NCBI GenBank assembly: GCA_965262775.1
Contig: CBDHFT010000006.1
Span: 248,001 to 312,000, forward strand
Direction of reading: 5' to 3'
Length of the DNA stretch: 64,000 nt
Origin: JASGCL01 sp965262775
GTDB lineage: Bacteria > Pseudomonadota > Alphaproteobacteria > JASGCL01
Shown: positions 33,744 through 42,327 of the stretch, in pieces
Layout of the letters: each line of letters opens with the position of its first letter
How positions within the stretch are numbered: position 1 is the first letter of the stretch
The notes under the pieces: model-generated
What the model saw: the letters and a program-made list of their open reading frames with translations, nothing else
Databases searched by the model: none
Told to the model about the DNA's origin: nothing
Translations under genes and position numbers: made by a program

Positions 33744-35414
33744 ATGTATCAATATCAAGCCGAAGATAAAAATTTTTTAAGCCAACGGGTTGCTGAGTTT
33801 CGTTGGCAAGTGGGTCGCCGTTTGGCGGGCGATTTGAGCGAAGATGAATTTCGCCCGTTACGTTTGATGAATGGTTTGTATTTGCAATTGCATGCCTACA
33901 TGTTGCGGGTTGCCATACCTTACGGCGTGTTGTCGTCGGCGCAATTGCGGCAATTGGGAATGATAGCCAAAAAATATGACAGGGGTTTTGGCCATTTCAC
34001 CACCAGGCAAAATATCCAATATAATTGGATACGTTTGGTCGACACGCCTGATATTTTGGCCGACCTGGCCAAGGTTGATATGCACGCCATTCAAACCAGC
34101 GGTAATTGCGTGCGCAATGTCACCACCGACCCCTTCGCGGGGGCGGCGGCGGATGAATATGAAGACCCGCGTCCTTGGGCCGAAATTATGCGCCAATGGT
34201 CGACCCTGCACCCCGAATTTGTTTTCTTGCCACGTAAATTTAAGATAGCTATCACGGGCGCGAAGGAAGACCGTGCCGCCATAGCATTTCATGACGTGGG
34301 TATAAGGCTTATCCCCAACCCCGCCGACAAAAATGAAATTGGTTTTCAAATGTTGGCGGGCGGCGGGCAAGGCCGCACACCGTTTGTGGCGAAGGTGGTG
34401 CGCGATTTCTTGCCGAAAAAATACCTCCTAAGTTATTTGGACGCGATGTTACGGGTTTACAATTTGTATGGGCGGCGCGATAATTTATACAAAGCGCGTA
34501 TAAAAATTTTGGTGCATGAATGGGGCGTGGAAAAATATCGCGCCGCGGTCGAAGCCGAATGGGAAAAAATCAAAGACAAAAGTTTTGACCTTGACGAAAA
34601 AATTAAAAATAGAATCTTAGAAGATTTTGTTCTTAAACTGCCGCCAGTTCAAAACAAAGGTTTTTCCGACAATGACCTTGCACAACAAATGGCATCGGAT
34701 AAAAATTTTGCTGGCTGGGTGCGCGCCAATGTGGATAATCACAAAAACCCCGATTACAAATTGGTCACCATCGTGCTGAAGGATGACAAGCGGATGCCAG
34801 GCGACGCGACCGACAAAGAAATGGCGTTGATAGCCGATATGGCCGATGAATTTTCGCGGGGCGAAGTTCGCGTTACCTACATCCAAAACCTGGTGCTGCC
34901 GCATGTTGAAAAATCGCAACTCTATAAATTGTTTCAAGCCCTTGATGCCCATCAACTGGCCGATGGTCGCAAAGACATGGCGTCCGACGTCATCTGTTGC
35001 CCAGGTTTGGATTATTGCAGTTTGGCCAATGCACGTTCCCTGCCCATCGCCATGGATATTATCAAAACCTTCGCCAAAACAACCGAAGAAGATGCCTTGG
35101 GCAAGGTGAGGATTAACATGTCGGGGTGCATTAATGCTTGCGGTCATCACCACGCGGGGCATATTGGTATTTTGGGTGTGGATAAAAAGGGGGTGGAAGC
35201 CTACCAAATTTCTATCGGTGGCAACCCCACCGACGATGCCGCCATAGGACAGGTTTTGGGGCGCGCCGTTTCGGCCGAAGATATTCCCGCCGCCTTGCAA
35301 AGTTTTGCCGCGGTTTATCAGACCAACAAACAAAACAATGAAACATTTTTTGAAACCGTAACCAGGATAGGGGTTGAAAAATTTAAAGCCGCCCTGCAGG
35401 AGGAAAAAAAATAA
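33744..35414 (+). CDS. cysI: Assimilatory sulfite reductase, siroheme [4Fe-4S] hemoprotein
   Basis: Six-electron reduction of sulfite to sulfide. The 556 residues show the two nitrite/sulfite reductase repeats with QTSGNCVRNVTTDPFAG (about 117-133; siroheme pocket) and the iron-sulfur/siroheme ligands C419-x5-C425 (CCPGLDYCSLA) and C462-x3-C466 (MSGCINACGHHH). The length and absence of a CysJ flavoprotein suggest a ferredoxin-dependent enzyme, matching the FNR and ferredoxin upstream. AGGA lies about 10 bp before the ATG. The stop overlaps the next start (TAATG). Confidence 0.95.
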   Translation: MYQYQAEDKNFLSQRVAEFRWQVGRRLAGDLSEDEFRPLRLMNGLYLQLHAYMLRVAIPYGVLSSAQLRQLGMIAKKYDRGFGHFTTRQNIQYNWIRLVDTPDILADLAKVDMHAIQTSGNCVRNVTTDPFAGAAADEYEDPRPWAEIMRQWSTLHPEFVFLPRKFKIAITGAKEDRAAIAFHDVGIRLIPNPADKNEIGFQMLAGGGQGRTPFVAKVVRDFLPKKYLLSYLDAMLRVYNLYGRRDNLYKARIKILVHEWGVEKYRAAVEAEWEKIKDKSFDLDEKIKNRILEDFVLKLPPVQNKGFSDNDLAQQMASDKNFAGWVRANVDNHKNPDYKLVTIVLKDDKRMPGDATDKEMALIADMADEFSRGEVRVTYIQNLVLPHVEKSQLYKLFQALDAHQLADGRKDMASDVICCPGLDYCSLANARSLPIAMDIIKTFAKTTEEDALGKVRINMSGCINACGHHHAGHIGILGVDKKGVEAYQISIGGNPTDDAAIGQVLGRAVSAEDIPAALQSFAAVYQTNKQNNETFFETVTRIGVEKFKAALQEEKK

Positions 35415-35773
35415 TGTGGATAGATTTACAACAGGGCAAGGCGGTTGACCCCATGGCGGTGACGGCTAGCTTCACCACCGACAAAACGATAGATGAGGTT
35501 GCTACCCAGATTCATAACTTGGCGCCATCGGCCATGGTGGCGATAGAGTTTTTACAATTTCGTGATGGTCGCGGTTTTTCCTTGGGCCATTTGCTCAGGC
35601 GGGAATTTGGTTTTAAGGGAACATTGGTTGCGGTGGGCAATTTGCTGCCAGACCAGGCGCAATTTTTACATCGTTCGGGATTCGATATGGCGGCTATTGG
35701 TGAAAAAAAAATAGGTGATTGGCAAGCGGCCATCAAAAATTTTTCTGTTTTTTATCAAACCGCCATTCGTTAA
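35414..35773 (+). CDS. DUF934 family protein, sulfite-reductase associated
   Basis: A 119-residue member of the DUF934 family, recognised by AIEFLQFRDGRGFSLGHLLRR and LVAVGNLLPDQAQFLHRSGFDMA (each within a family block). It overlaps cysI by one base with a strong GGAGGA site, so the two are coupled. Members nearly always sit between the sulfite reductase and CysH genes, and are often labelled oxidoreductase without biochemical support. I infer a helper role for CysI. Confidence 0.82.
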   Translation: MWIDLQQGKAVDPMAVTASFTTDKTIDEVATQIHNLAPSAMVAIEFLQFRDGRGFSLGHLLRREFGFKGTLVAVGNLLPDQAQFLHRSGFDMAAIGEKKIGDWQAAIKNFSVFYQTAIR

Positions 35774-35800
35774 TGTTTGCAAAGATATAAGGTAAAGGGC

Positions 35801-36556
35801 ATGACAACAGCACATTCTATCGGCCAGCAAAAAAATTTTTTGTGGCAAAAACCAATTGGTAAAATATCTGAAGATAAAGTAAATATTTTATCGGCGCGCC
35901 TGCGCGAGATTGCTCGACAAGATGGTGTAAAAAAAATTGCCAACAGCCTGTCAGCGGAAGACATGGTGATATTGCACCATTGGCACCAAGAATTACAATT
36001 ACGCACGGGCGATTTTTTTATGCTGGAGACAGGACGCCTGCACCAAGCAACCTTGGATTATTTGGCGGCGGTTGAGGGCGACTATGGTATAGAAATTTTT
36101 AGGGTTTTGCCCGACGGTGATGACGTAGCAAACATGGTGGCGCAATATGGGTTGAATGGGTTTTATGATTCGGTGGCGGCGCGCAAAGCATGTTGCGGCG
36201 TGCGCAAGGTTGCACCGTTAAAAAAAATATTATCAGGGGCAACATTGTGGGCGACAGGGCAAAGACAGGGCCAGGGCGTCACCCGCAGCGACATAGCATT
36301 TGAAGAAAACGACGATACCTTTGGTTTGAAAAAATACAACCCGATTTTCGATTGGAGCGAGGCAGAAGTTTTTGGTTACCTCGCCCAATATGGCGTCAGG
36401 CTGCACCCACTGTATGACAAGGGTTATGCGTCGATAGGGTGCGAGCCATGCAGTCGCGCCATCAAAGCAACCGAGGATGTAAGGGCGGGGCGTTGGTGGT
36501 GGGAATCGGCCGACAACAAAGAATGCGGCATCAATGAAATAAATATAAAAAAATAA
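35801..36556 (+). CDS. cysH: Adenylyl-sulfate (APS) reductase
   Basis: Reduces adenylyl-sulfate to sulfite and AMP using thioredoxin. The 251 residues carry the [4Fe-4S] ligand set C131-C132 (KACCGVRKVAPL) and C214-x2-C217 (GCEPCSR) and the C-terminal KECG redox cysteine. The CC...CxxC set marks the APS-type rather than the PAPS-type enzyme, which agrees with the absence of an APS kinase domain downstream. I start at the ATG at 35801, which has AAGG upstream; a TTG at 35777 would add eight residues. The gene is 27 bp after the DUF934 gene. Confidence 0.94.
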   Translation: MTTAHSIGQQKNFLWQKPIGKISEDKVNILSARLREIARQDGVKKIANSLSAEDMVILHHWHQELQLRTGDFFMLETGRLHQATLDYLAAVEGDYGIEIFRVLPDGDDVANMVAQYGLNGFYDSVAARKACCGVRKVAPLKKILSGATLWATGQRQGQGVTRSDIAFEENDDTFGLKKYNPIFDWSEAEVFGYLAQYGVRLHPLYDKGYASIGCEPCSRAIKATEDVRAGRWWWESADNKECGINEINIKK

Positions 36557-36557
36557 T

Positions 36558-37487
36558 ATGTTAGATAAAAATAATCCCCATTTGGATGCGTTGGAGCGCG
36601 AGGCATTGTATGTTATTCGCGAAGTCATTGCCAGCAGTGAAGCCATGGGGCGACGCGCCGCGGTGTTGTTTTCGGGCGGTAAAGATTCGATGGTGTTGTT
36701 GCATTTGGCATGGAAAGCATTTCATATTGCGGGGATAAAATTACCCTTGCCATTTGACGCGGTGCATATCGACACGGGGCATAATTATGCCGAGGTTTTA
36801 ACCTTTCGTGATGAGGTTGCCAAACATTACGGCGTCAACATGATAATTGGCGAGGTAGAAGATTCGATTCAAAAAGGTTCGGTTAAATTGGCCAACGCAA
36901 CGGCGTCGCGCAATTCGGCGCAATCGGTGACATTGTTAGAAACGATTGAGCAGCATCGCTGGGTGGCGTTGATGGGCGGGGCGCGGCGCGACGAAGAACG
37001 GGCGCGTGCCAAGGAACGGTTTTTTTCGATTCGCGATGAATTTGGCGGCTGGAATCCCAAAGACCAACGCCCTGAATTATGGTCGCTTTACAATACCCAT
37101 ATCAGGGATGGCGAGCATTTGCGTGTTTTTCCTATATCCAATTTTACCGAACTTGATGTTTGGGAATATATCGGGCGCGAAAAATTACCCTTGCCGCCGA
37201 TTTATTTTGCGCATCGGCGCGACGTGGTGCGGCGTGGTGATACCATTATTCCCGTCAATGACCTGATGCCCGCGCGCCCGGGGGAGGTGTTAGAAAATCT
37301 GTCGGTAAGGTTTCGCACCGTGGGGGACCGCAGTGTTACCTGCCCCGTGTTGAGCGACGCCGACACCATAGAAAAAATTATTTTTGAAACATTGGGCACC
37401 ACCATTTCGGAACGTGCCGCCACCCGTATGGACGACCGTGCCACGGTGGGTGCCATGGAAAAAAGAAAAAGAGAAGGATATTTTTAA
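36558..37487 (+). CDS. cysD: Sulfate adenylyltransferase subunit 2 (ATP sulfurylase small subunit)
   Basis: Catalytic subunit that adenylates sulfate to APS in complex with the GTPase CysN. The 309 residues include the PP-loop VLFSGGKDSMVLLHLAWKAF (about 35-54), the HIDTGHNYAEV block, and the C-terminal GDRSVTCPVLSD and TTISERAATRMDDR conserved in CysD. It starts one base after the cysH stop. Instead of being followed directly by cysN, it is followed by an unrelated FkbM methyltransferase gene. Confidence 0.96.
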   Translation: MLDKNNPHLDALEREALYVIREVIASSEAMGRRAAVLFSGGKDSMVLLHLAWKAFHIAGIKLPLPFDAVHIDTGHNYAEVLTFRDEVAKHYGVNMIIGEVEDSIQKGSVKLANATASRNSAQSVTLLETIEQHRWVALMGGARRDEERARAKERFFSIRDEFGGWNPKDQRPELWSLYNTHIRDGEHLRVFPISNFTELDVWEYIGREKLPLPPIYFAHRRDVVRRGDTIIPVNDLMPARPGEVLENLSVRFRTVGDRSVTCPVLSDADTIEKIIFETLGTTISERAATRMDDRATVGAMEKRKREGYF

Positions 37488-37488
37488 G

Positions 37489-38337
37489 ATGTTATTATAT
37501 TTTACCATCCGTAAAAAAATAAAAAGTTGGTTGATTACCAATCAGCCATTTGTTTGGCGATTTTTAAAGTTAGCAAAGAAAATATATACAAATAAAATAT
37601 TAAGTTATCACTTTGATTCACCAGTTATTAAGGTGATAAGAAAATACAAATTAAAAATCAATGGCGTTATTCAGGTGGGTGGGCATCATGGCGAAGAAAT
37701 TAAACCACTGGTAAATTTTGGTATAAAAAAAATATCAATTTTTGAACCGATAAAATATAATTTAGAAATATTGGAAGCGGTTGTTAAATCATATAAAGAA
37801 AAAAATAAATTAATAATAATTCATCCCGTGGCTTTGGGTAGCAAGCAACAGAAAATTAAGATACACGTGGCGGATAATTGGGGGGCAAGTAGTTCTATTC
37901 TAAAACCTAAAAAACATCTTGAGTATTATAAAGATATTACTTTCAAAAATTCTGAAGAGATAAATATGTCCACATTGGATGTAATGATTGATGTGAAAGA
38001 TAATGCAAATTTTTTAATGATGGATGTTCAAGGATATGAATTAGAAGTATTAAAAGGTGGAGATAAAACATTAAGAAAAATTGATTACATTTATTCAGAA
38101 ATTACTCGTGAAGAATTATATGAAGGAAATGTTATGGTAAACGAATTAGATGAATTCCTTTTTGCATATAATTTTCTTAGAATTTATACAGAATGGTGGG
38201 GCGATGGTTATGATGGCAATGCGCTGTATGTTAAAAAAAATCTATTAAGAAAATATTTAGGCGTTGTATATTATTGGTATACAATAAAAAAAATATTCAA
38301 AAGTTATCATTATAAATCTTTGCATCGAGGGAAATAA
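37489..38337 (+). CDS. FkbM family SAM-dependent methyltransferase, inserted between cysD and cysN
   Basis: A 282-residue protein with the FkbM fold: SAM motif GVIQVGGHHGEE (about 62-73), the acidic FEP after the next strand (about 86), and the family core DVQGYELEVLKGG (about 182-194). FkbM-type enzymes O-methylate sugars, lipids or secondary metabolites; the substrate here cannot be told. I use the ATG at 37489 with AGAAGGA upstream; the longer open frame reads back into cysD. It is strikingly AT-rich (Lys/Asn/Ile-rich) against its GC-richer neighbours, with 1 bp before it and 4 bp after it, and the cysN ribosome binding site lies inside its end. This looks like a horizontally acquired gene that joined the operon. 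Confidence 0.85.
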   Translation: MLLYFTIRKKIKSWLITNQPFVWRFLKLAKKIYTNKILSYHFDSPVIKVIRKYKLKINGVIQVGGHHGEEIKPLVNFGIKKISIFEPIKYNLEILEAVVKSYKEKNKLIIIHPVALGSKQQKIKIHVADNWGASSSILKPKKHLEYYKDITFKNSEEINMSTLDVMIDVKDNANFLMMDVQGYELEVLKGGDKTLRKIDYIYSEITREELYEGNVMVNELDEFLFAYNFLRIYTEWWGDGYDGNALYVKKNLLRKYLGVVYYWYTIKKIFKSYHYKSLHRGK

Positions 38338-38341
38338 AACA

Positions 38342-39703
38342 ATGAAAGAAACTTTACGCGTTATTACAGCAGGCAGCGTCGACGACGGCAAATCAACCCT
38401 TATCGGGCGGTTGCTGTATGACGCCAAGGTTTTAACCCGCGACCAGTTGGATATATTGGAAGAAGGGCAAGAAACAAACACCGCCAATCGGCGGCAGGAT
38501 GCTGGGCCTGACTTTGCCGCACTGACCGATGGTTTGCTGGCCGAAAAAGAACAAGGCATAACGATAGACGTGGCTTACCGTTATTTCACAACCCAAAGCC
38601 GCCGCTATATTTTGGCCGATTGCCCTGGGCACGAGGCCTACACCCGCAACATGGTCACGGGGGCATCCACCGCCGATGTTGCCATTATTTTGATAGACCC
38701 GACCAAGTTGGATTTTACAAAATCGGGCGATGATTTGCTCCTTATCCAGACTAAACGTCATAGCACGGTGCTGTTGATGTTGGGGGTGCGGCATATTATT
38801 GTCGCGGTGAATAAAATGGATGCGATAGAATTTGATGAAAAAAAATTTCAGCAAATTGCGAAGGCCTATTCGGATTTTTTTACAAAATCTTATGGCAGGA
38901 TTTTTTACAATATCATGGGCAACCCGCGGGGCGACGGGACGCAAACTATCCAACCACTTATTATTCCGTTATCGGCCAAGGAAGGCGATAACATCGTCGA
39001 TGCTTCGACCAATTTACAATGGTATAGGGGTAAACCATTGTTGCAATATTTGGACGAGCTGGTTTTGGAAAAGAAAGACGGCGCGAAGACGCGGGCGGAT
39101 GTTTCGATTCTGCCCGTGCAATATGTTTTAAAAGAAGAAAAGGGCACAGGGGTAAGGTTTCGCGGGTATCAAGGGCGGGTTGAACATGGCGATTTTAAGG
39201 CAGGGCAAGATGTTATCATATTCCCGAGCGGCGCCAAAACATCTATCAAAGCAATTTACAATACGGTTGATGGCGCAACCACCAGCATGGCGAAGCTTGA
39301 CGATGTGGTAACGATACAATTAACGACCGAGGTTGATGTGAGCCGTGGTGATTATATCATCCACGACACAGGCAAAGATAAGGATAATAAAAATTTTAAT
39401 GCCATCGTTTGCTGGCTTGATAAGGAACCCTTTAACCAAGCCATCAAATACAAATTGAAACATACCACCAAAGAAGTGCAAGCAAAATTAAGCAATATCA
39501 ATATATTAAATTTAAATAAGATAGAAGAACAGCTTGATGAAGTTGCAGGCGAGTTGCAAATGAACACCATCGCCAAGGTTGCGGTGAAGGTGAGCGATGA
39601 CCTCCATGCTTCGGCCTATGATACGAATCGTTCGCTGGGGGCATTTATTTTAATCGACCCCACCACTTACCATACGGTGGCGGCGGGGGTTATCACACCT
39701 TAG
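38342..39703 (+). CDS. cysN: Sulfate adenylyltransferase subunit 1 (GTPase subunit)
   Basis: GTPase that drives the CysD reaction. The 453 residues are EF-Tu-like: P-loop GSVDDGKSTLIGRLLYD (about 12-28), switch DCPGHEAYTRNM, NKMD (about 160), then beta-barrel domains with the family segment DVSRGDYI. The length ends at the barrel domains, so no CysC kinase is fused, consistent with direct APS reduction by CysH. Its Shine-Dalgarno GAGGGA lies at the 3' end of the FkbM gene. It appears to be the last gene of the operon. Confidence 0.95.
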   Translation: MKETLRVITAGSVDDGKSTLIGRLLYDAKVLTRDQLDILEEGQETNTANRRQDAGPDFAALTDGLLAEKEQGITIDVAYRYFTTQSRRYILADCPGHEAYTRNMVTGASTADVAIILIDPTKLDFTKSGDDLLLIQTKRHSTVLLMLGVRHIIVAVNKMDAIEFDEKKFQQIAKAYSDFFTKSYGRIFYNIMGNPRGDGTQTIQPLIIPLSAKEGDNIVDASTNLQWYRGKPLLQYLDELVLEKKDGAKTRADVSILPVQYVLKEEKGTGVRFRGYQGRVEHGDFKAGQDVIIFPSGAKTSIKAIYNTVDGATTSMAKLDDVVTIQLTTEVDVSRGDYIIHDTGKDKDNKNFNAIVCWLDKEPFNQAIKYKLKHTTKEVQAKLSNINILNLNKIEEQLDEVAGELQMNTIAKVAVKVSDDLHASAYDTNRSLGAFILIDPTTYHTVAAGVITP

Positions 39704-39789
39704 CGTGGACGCAGGCATAAAAACAAAAGTAGTTTTTGTTTATTTATTTCCTAAATAATTGTTATATAATAATTTTTATTAAAAAATCC

Positions 39790-39817
39790 TTGCAAATATC
39801 ATAACAGTCTTTAGATA
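39790..39817 (+). promoter_or_regulatory. Candidate promoter for the first betaine-binding-protein gene
   Basis: TTGCAA at 39790-39795 and TAGATA at 39812-39817 with a 16-bp spacer. The same TTGCAA occurs before the paralogue. Transcription would begin near 39824, where the structured leader starts. A separate TATAAT at 39765-39770 lacks a good -35. Confidence 0.45.
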
Positions 39818-39818
39818 G

Positions 39819-40018
39819 GCCGCAGGGCATGGCATTTCATTGGGGCAATGGCGTAGCATAGCGCGCAAAACATACGGCTTGGTTGCGGGTTAATAGCGTG
39901 CGGCAAGATTTTATTGTCTGCCCGTCCCATGCAGATTCATTGCAAGACTCGCCCAGACAGTGTAGAGAGTAGGTAAGTATTTCTTTTGGTTGAGGGGCAG
40001 ATGCCAGAAGGCGAGTCT
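39819..40018 (+). other. Structured leader upstream of the first betaine-binding-protein gene
   Basis: The 343-bp gap after cysN has no ORF but shows several pairings: GCCGCA 39819-39824 with TGCGGC 39899-39904; TGTCTG 39915-39920 with CAGACA 39954-39959; and AGACTCGCC 39945-39953 with GGCGAGTCT 40010-40018, a 9-bp exact match. The last two compete for the middle segment, as in regulatory switches. The 3' part (GAAGGCG, then TAACAA and TTATTATG before the AAGGA site) is also recognisable upstream of the tandem paralogue. No known riboswitch class was recognised; the interpretation is inferred. Confidence 0.4.
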
Positions 40019-40046
40019 GTAACAATTATTATGTAAAGGAAATACC

Positions 40047-40976
40047 ATGATACAATATTTATACAAAACCAAATTGCTTGGTGCGGCGGGTCTATGCCTG
40101 TTGCTTTTAACCTGCCACACTGCAACTGCCCAAGATAAAGATATTTGTCGAACGGTGCGTTTCGCCCATCCTGGGTGGGCCGACCTTGATATCAGCATTG
40201 GTTGGTCAGGAACATTGCTGAGGGCTTTGGGATACAAAACATCGCAGGTGAATGTTAGTTCGACGATAAGTTTTGCCTCGCTCAAAAATAAAGATCTGGA
40301 TATTGCGCTGGCCACGTGGTTGCCCGCGGGCGAAAAATTGTTGCAGCAATATAAGGGTAATTACGATAAATTGGGGCTTAACCTGCCCAAAATGCGCTAT
40401 ACCCTGGCGACGACCAAGCATGCTTACGATGCGGGGTTAAAATCTTGGCAAGATATTCCCAAATTTGAAAAGGAATTAAAGGGAAAGATATATGGCATTG
40501 AACCTGGCTCGGCGGGGAATGAGCATATTGCCGATTTTACCAAAGACATGGGTATCAATAAAAAATTTAAAGTTGTCGAGGCCTCGACCAACGCCATGTT
40601 GGCCCAGGTTGAAAAGAATCTGAATGGTTTTATCGTCTACTTGGCTTGGGATGGTCACTGGATGAGCAAATATAATCCACAATATCTTTCGGGCGGTGAA
40701 AAATGGTTGGGAAAAGATTCGGTAGTTATCACCATCGCGCGTAAAGATTATAAAGTCGATTGCCCCAATGTGGCACAATTTTTTAAAAACTTCCAAATGG
40801 ATATGGGTGCTTTGAATGAATCGGTTAACAAGGTCGCCGATAAGCAGCCCGTGGATAAGGTAACCACCGATTGGCTAAAAAATCACCCCGCGGTGGTTGA
40901 AAAATGGCTGCAGGGGGTGACAACCTTTGACGGCCGTCCTGGTTTACCCGTGGTGAAAGCAGCCCTTGGTATGTAG
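40047..40976 (+). CDS. Glycine betaine/proline-type ABC transporter substrate-binding protein (paralogue 1)
   Basis: A 309-residue periplasmic binding protein of the ProX/OpuAC family: signal peptide at about 1-27 (ending near TATAQ), then CRTVRFAHPGWADLDISIGWS, the aromatic-rich core FIVYLAWDGHWMSKYNPQYL, and a C-terminal DGRPGLPVVKAALGM. Trp/Tyr residues typical of quaternary-amine cages are present. About three quarters of the residues match the neighbouring copy, so the two arose by tandem duplication. No permease or ATPase gene is adjacent; the protein must serve a transporter encoded elsewhere. AAAGGAAA precedes the ATG. Confidence 0.88.
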   Translation: MIQYLYKTKLLGAAGLCLLLLTCHTATAQDKDICRTVRFAHPGWADLDISIGWSGTLLRALGYKTSQVNVSSTISFASLKNKDLDIALATWLPAGEKLLQQYKGNYDKLGLNLPKMRYTLATTKHAYDAGLKSWQDIPKFEKELKGKIYGIEPGSAGNEHIADFTKDMGINKKFKVVEASTNAMLAQVEKNLNGFIVYLAWDGHWMSKYNPQYLSGGEKWLGKDSVVITIARKDYKVDCPNVAQFFKNFQMDMGALNESVNKVADKQPVDKVTTDWLKNHPAVVEKWLQGVTTFDGRPGLPVVKAALGM

Positions 40977-41112
40977 CATGGTATTAGGAGCGCGAGGCAA
41001 GCCATAACAGCGCGATTTTTTTCATAAAAGACGGTTTAGGCGAGCCAAATTCGGACTATTTGGGGTGGCGTAAATACAGGTAAATAACCCATGATAATTT
41101 ATTAAATAATTA

Positions 41113-41141
41113 TTGCAAATTTTGTTTATAATATATATAGT
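41113..41141 (+). promoter_or_regulatory. Candidate promoter for the second betaine-binding-protein gene
   Basis: TTGCAA at 41113-41118 and TATAGT at 41136-41141 with a 17-bp spacer. The downstream leader can form a GCCTT/AAGGC stem, and its last 40 bases resemble the leader of the first paralogue. Confidence 0.45.
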
Positions 41142-41225
41142 TGTAATGCCTTATTTTTGAGCTTGGGTATGCCAACTTGAAGGCGGGGCAATAACAAACT
41201 TATTATTATGAAGGAGAAATACATC

Positions 41226-42155
41226 ATGATAAAATATTCAAACAAGGCCAAATTATTTGGACTTGGACTGTTATCGTTGGTGGCTTTGACCGCCCATGAC
41301 GCAGTTGCCAAAGACAAAGATATTTGTAAGACTGTGCGTTTTGCAAATCCAGGTTGGCCTGATCTTGATATCAGCATTGGCTGGTCTAGCAAATTGTTGC
41401 AAGCGTTGGGTTATCAAACCAAACAAACCCAAGTTAGCACCACTGTTACCTTTGCTTCTTTAAAGAACAAAGATTTGGACATTATGTTAGCCAATTGGTT
41501 GCCTTCCGATGAAAAATTGGAAAAAGAATACAAAGGTAATTATGACAAATTGGGATTAAATCTGCCCAAAATGCGTTATACCTTGGCGACAACCAAACAT
41601 GCCTATGATGCTGGTTTAAAATCTTGGAAAGATATTCCAAAATTTGAAAAAGAATTAAAAGGCAAAATCTATGGTATCGAACCCGGTTCGGCTGGTAACG
41701 GTCACGTGGTTGATTTCACCAAAGACATGGGCGTTGACAAAAAATTCAAAGTTGTTGAATCTTCCACCAACGCTATGTTGGCGGAGGTTGCCAAAAACCT
41801 TAATGGTTTTATCGTCTACCTCGCTTGGGATGGTCACTGGATGAGCAAATATAATCCACAATACCTCTCGGGTGGCGAAAAATGGTTGGGTAAAGACTCG
41901 ATTGTTACCACCTTGGGCCGCAAAGATTATAAAGCCGATTGCCCCAACGTGGCTCGGTTCTTTAAAAACTTTCAAATGGACCTTGGCGCTTTGAATCAAT
42001 CAATCGCCGCGGTTGCTGATAAAAAATCTGTTGATTCAGTGGTTACGGCATGGTTAAAAGCCAACCCCGCCACGGTTCAAAAATGGGTAAATGGCGTGAC
42101 CACATTTGATGGTCAACCTGGCTTACCCGCCGTTAAAAAAGCTCTCGGAATGTAA
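41226..42155 (+). CDS. Glycine betaine/proline-type ABC transporter substrate-binding protein (paralogue 2)
   Basis: A 309-residue tandem copy of the preceding gene, with the same layout: signal peptide (about 1-27, ending AVA-KD), CKTVRFANPGWPDLDISIGWS, FIVYLAWDGHWMSKYNPQYL and a DGQPGLPAVKKALGM C-terminus. Differences cluster in the N- and C-terminal parts and could tune ligand choice. I start at the ATG at 41226 because AAGGAG lies 9 bp upstream; an in-frame ATG at 41208 would put that site inside the gene. It ends at a terminator. No transporter membrane genes accompany the pair. Confidence 0.88.
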   Translation: MIKYSNKAKLFGLGLLSLVALTAHDAVAKDKDICKTVRFANPGWPDLDISIGWSSKLLQALGYQTKQTQVSTTVTFASLKNKDLDIMLANWLPSDEKLEKEYKGNYDKLGLNLPKMRYTLATTKHAYDAGLKSWKDIPKFEKELKGKIYGIEPGSAGNGHVVDFTKDMGVDKKFKVVESSTNAMLAEVAKNLNGFIVYLAWDGHWMSKYNPQYLSGGEKWLGKDSIVTTLGRKDYKADCPNVARFFKNFQMDLGALNQSIAAVADKKSVDSVVTAWLKANPATVQKWVNGVTTFDGQPGLPAVKKALGM

Positions 42156-42255
42156 TAGCGGACTGTAGCAATACAGCCACTACCAAGGAAAAAAACGGTA
42201 GGATGTAATCAGTTACTTTCTATGAGTTAAATAATTTGTGGTTTTCACAATATAC

Positions 42256-42306
42256 AATCCCCGTCGATAATTTATTAAATTATTTTATCGGCGGGGATTA
42301 TTTTAT
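42256..42306 (+). terminator. Terminator-like hairpin after the second betaine-binding-protein gene
   Basis: AATCCCCGTCGATAA (42256-42270) pairs with TTATCGGCGGGGATT (42285-42299) with one G-U pair, followed by an A/T-rich tail ending TTTTA. The stem is strong; the T-run is short. Confidence 0.8.
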
Positions 42307-42327
42307 GCAAAAATAAGGATTATCATC

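Noticed and set aside
39819..39960. The structured leader considered as a tRNA or a glycine riboswitch
   Set aside because: No T-loop GGTTCGA-type element or acceptor stem and no conserved glycine-riboswitch core could be found.
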